Shown: one piece after another, positions 62,743 to 64,000 of the stretch
Layout of the letters: each line of letters begins with the position of its first letter
Position numbering within the stretch: the first letter of the stretch is position 1
Assembly (NCBI RefSeq): GCF_009707865.1
Contig: NZ_WMBA01000013.1
Span: forward strand, 1-64,000
Reading direction: 5' to 3'
DNA length: 64,000 nucleotides
Source: Amycolatopsis pithecellobii
GTDB taxonomy: Bacteria > Actinomycetota > Actinomycetes > Mycobacteriales > Pseudonocardiaceae
Translations under genes and position numbers: made by a program
The notes under the pieces: model-generated
The model's input: the letters and a program-made list of their open reading frames with translations, nothing else
Database searches by the model: none
Told to the model about the DNA's origin: nothing

Positions 62743-64000
62743 TTACTTCTTGACCGGGTATGCCATGGGGGTGCGGCCGTCCTCGCCGACGCCGATGGCC
62801 GCGTACTTGCTCACCCAGTACGGTTCGACGCCGACCTCGGTGGAGAGGTCCTTGCCGGTCTTGGCGTCGAGCGCTATCGGCTTGCCGCCCTGGGTGTCGC
62901 CGTAGAGGACGCCATGCCAGGCGACGAGGACGCCGGGCGCGACACGGTTGGCGGTCTTGTCGGGCAGGCTCCAGAGCTTCTGTGCGGTCGCTGCGTCGTA
63001 GCCGGTCAGCACGCCGTCCGAGCTGCAGATCAGCACGGACTGCTGGTCGTAATAGCAGTCACCGTAGTCAGGGGCGGAACCGAAGACGCTCTCCGGGCCG
63101 ACGAGTTTGGCTTTCTCAGTGCCGGTGGCGGGGTCGAGGAACAGCAGGAACGCGTCGCCATGGTTGTTGTCGTTCTGGTCGAGCACGACCAGGGCGGGGT
63201 TGGAGGCGACGAAGGCGAGCGAGCGGGAGGACTCGGCGACCCATTTCTGCTGCCCAGTCGCGATGTCGAGGGCGCCGGCCTGGACCTTGTAACTGCTGAT
63301 CGTGGTGTAGTCGATGCCGACCAGGGTGTCTCCGTGAACGCTGCCGCCGCTGTACTCCTGGTGTGTCCAGAGTGTCTTGCCGGTGGCCGGGTCCAGCGCG
63401 ACGGTGATGTGCTCCCCGCTGGCCCCGGGGTACCCGCCGTTCTTGTCGTAGCTGGCGATGACGGCCTTGTCGGTGACGCCGACGACCTTGGTGATGGCGT
63501 CACTGGCATCGGCGTACTCGTCAGAAGAGACGATCTTGGTGTCGGTCTGCCACGCCTTCTTGCCGGTGGTGACGTCGGCGGCGAGCACCGTGAGCGCGAT
63601 GTAGCCGGGTGTGGTGCCCTGTTCGGGCACCTTGACCGGGACGGCCGCGACGGCGAGCTTGTCGGTGACGACCGGTGGCCGCGGCCCGGTGGTGTTGACG
63701 AACGGGCCGCTCTGGTTGTTCGGGTCGCCGGGTTTGCCCTCGATCGGCGCCACCCACTGCTGCTTCCCGGTGAGCACGTCCACCGCGGTCATCCCGGTGG
63801 GCGCGACGATGTACGCAGTGCGATCGCGCAGGGTGAGGAACTTCGTGGTAATGCTGCCGCCGACATTGGTGCTGAACGCCCCGGTGGGCAGCGGAACGCC
63901 CGCTTCGGCGTCGAACGCGGTGGGCGGGTCGGCTGTCTTGGCCGCCGGGGTCGTGGCGGTCGTGGTGCTCTGTGTCCCGGCACCGGTGTCCACACCGGAC
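62743..64000 (-). CDS. PQQ-like beta-propeller protein, 5' end outside window
   Basis: At least 416 residues of a PQQ-repeat (WD-like) beta-propeller. Repeats with the A..TGK..W signature are clear: DVLTGKQQWVAP, DVTTGKKAWQTD, DPATGKTLWTHQ, DIATGQQKWVAE and DAATAQKLWSLP. The first 30 visible residues are a Thr/Ala/Pro-rich linker, as found after a membrane or lipid anchor. The frame is open to the window edge, so the GTG at 63993 is not a reliable start. It is co-directional with the lipoprotein (20 bp). Related proteins act in the envelope, often beside kinases. Confidence 0.85.
   Translation of the reverse strand, partial: SGVDTGAGTQSTTTATTPAAKTADPPTAFDAEAGVPLPTGAFSTNVGGSITTKFLTLRDRTAYIVAPTGMTAVDVLTGKQQWVAPIEGKPGDPNNQSGPFVNTTGPRPPVVTDKLAVAAVPVKVPEQGTTPGYIALTVLAADVTTGKKAWQTDTKIVSSDEYADASDAITKVVGVTDKAVIASYDKNGGYPGASGEHITVALDPATGKTLWTHQEYSGGSVHGDTLVGIDYTTISSYKVQAGALDIATGQQKWVAESSRSLAFVASNPALVVLDQNDNNHGDAFLLFLDPATGTEKAKLVGPESVFGSAPDYGDCYYDQQSVLICSSDGVLTGYDAATAQKLWSLPDKTANRVAPGVLVAWHGVLYGDTQGGKPIALDAKTGKDLSTEVGVEPYWVSKYAAIGVGEDGRTPMAYPVKK

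Noticed and set aside
1-64000. Search for tRNA, rRNA, CRISPR arrays, intact insertion sequences or att sites
   Set aside because: No repeat arrays, transposase genes or tRNA-like cloverleaf regions were recognised by eye; small RNAs cannot be excluded without computation.

Overview
The window is high-GC actinobacterial chromosome. GC-rich third codon positions, dense ATGA/GTGA stop-start overlaps, a long-subunit biotin carboxylase/BCCP, an actinobacterial acyl-CoA carboxylase epsilon subunit and a DUF3558-type lipoprotein all fit a Pseudonocardiaceae-like (for example Amycolatopsis-like) actinomycete. The species assignment is inference.

About 0.75-24.3 kb is a type II polyketide cluster of the angucycline kind. 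A minus-strand operon (16.0 down to 0.75 kb) reads, in transcription order: acyl-CoA carboxylase alpha, PgaE/UrdE-like FAD oxygenase, TcmI-type cyclase, KS-alpha, chain length factor, ACP, C9-type ketoreductase, di-domain aromatase/cyclase, PgaM/UrdM-like oxygenase-reductase fusion, MFS exporter, acyl-CoA carboxylase beta, carboxylase epsilon, NmrA-like reductase and a di-domain ABM oxygenase. Divergent from it lie three consecutive JadR1/LanI-type (OmpR/PhoB-fold) regulators with progressively altered phosphorylation sites. They end in a 17-bp hairpin. A methyltransferase, an UrdGT2-like C-glycosyltransferase and NDP-hexose 4,6-dehydratase, 2,3-dehydratase and 3-ketoreductase genes follow. 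The likely product is a C-glycosylated angucycline carrying a 2,6-dideoxyhexose; the oxidative tailoring cannot be read off completely.

About 24.3-28.8 kb is a TetR/MFS/MarR/SnoaL-like/VOC/ABM block, which could be an extension of the cluster or a separate efflux-detoxification unit. 28.8-33.7 kb holds a second DHA2 exporter, a LysR regulator, an MHS-family symporter and a creatininase-family hydrolase. 33.7-34.5 kb is a decay zone with a frameshifted MmgE/PrpD remnant and a deleted metallo-beta-lactamase-fold gene. 34.5-43.5 kb has scattered single genes: TfoX-N, an HD-GYP/LuxR protein, an alpha/beta hydrolase, a flavodoxin-fold reductase, a methyltransferase, a large AAA/TPR regulator and a divergent HbpS-like/MarR pair.

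43.6-59.85 kb looks like an aromatic or heteroaromatic catabolic island. It holds a VOC dioxygenase-like protein, an alpha/beta hydrolase, a LuxR regulator, a ferredoxin and its reductase. Divergent from the reductase is a Rieske O-demethylase-type oxygenase, followed by an FAD hydroxylase, a small unknown protein, hydantoinase/carboxylase HyuA-HyuB, an ACMSD-like amidohydrolase, an aromatic-acid symporter, an HMG-CoA-lyase-like enzyme and a class III CoA-transferase. The combination suggests a complete uptake-to-central-metabolism route whose substrate I cannot name.

59.98-64.0 kb ends the window with a membrane Ser/Thr kinase, a DUF3558-like lipoprotein and a PQQ-type beta-propeller protein cut by the window edge. 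I saw no tRNA, rRNA, CRISPR array or intact insertion sequence.
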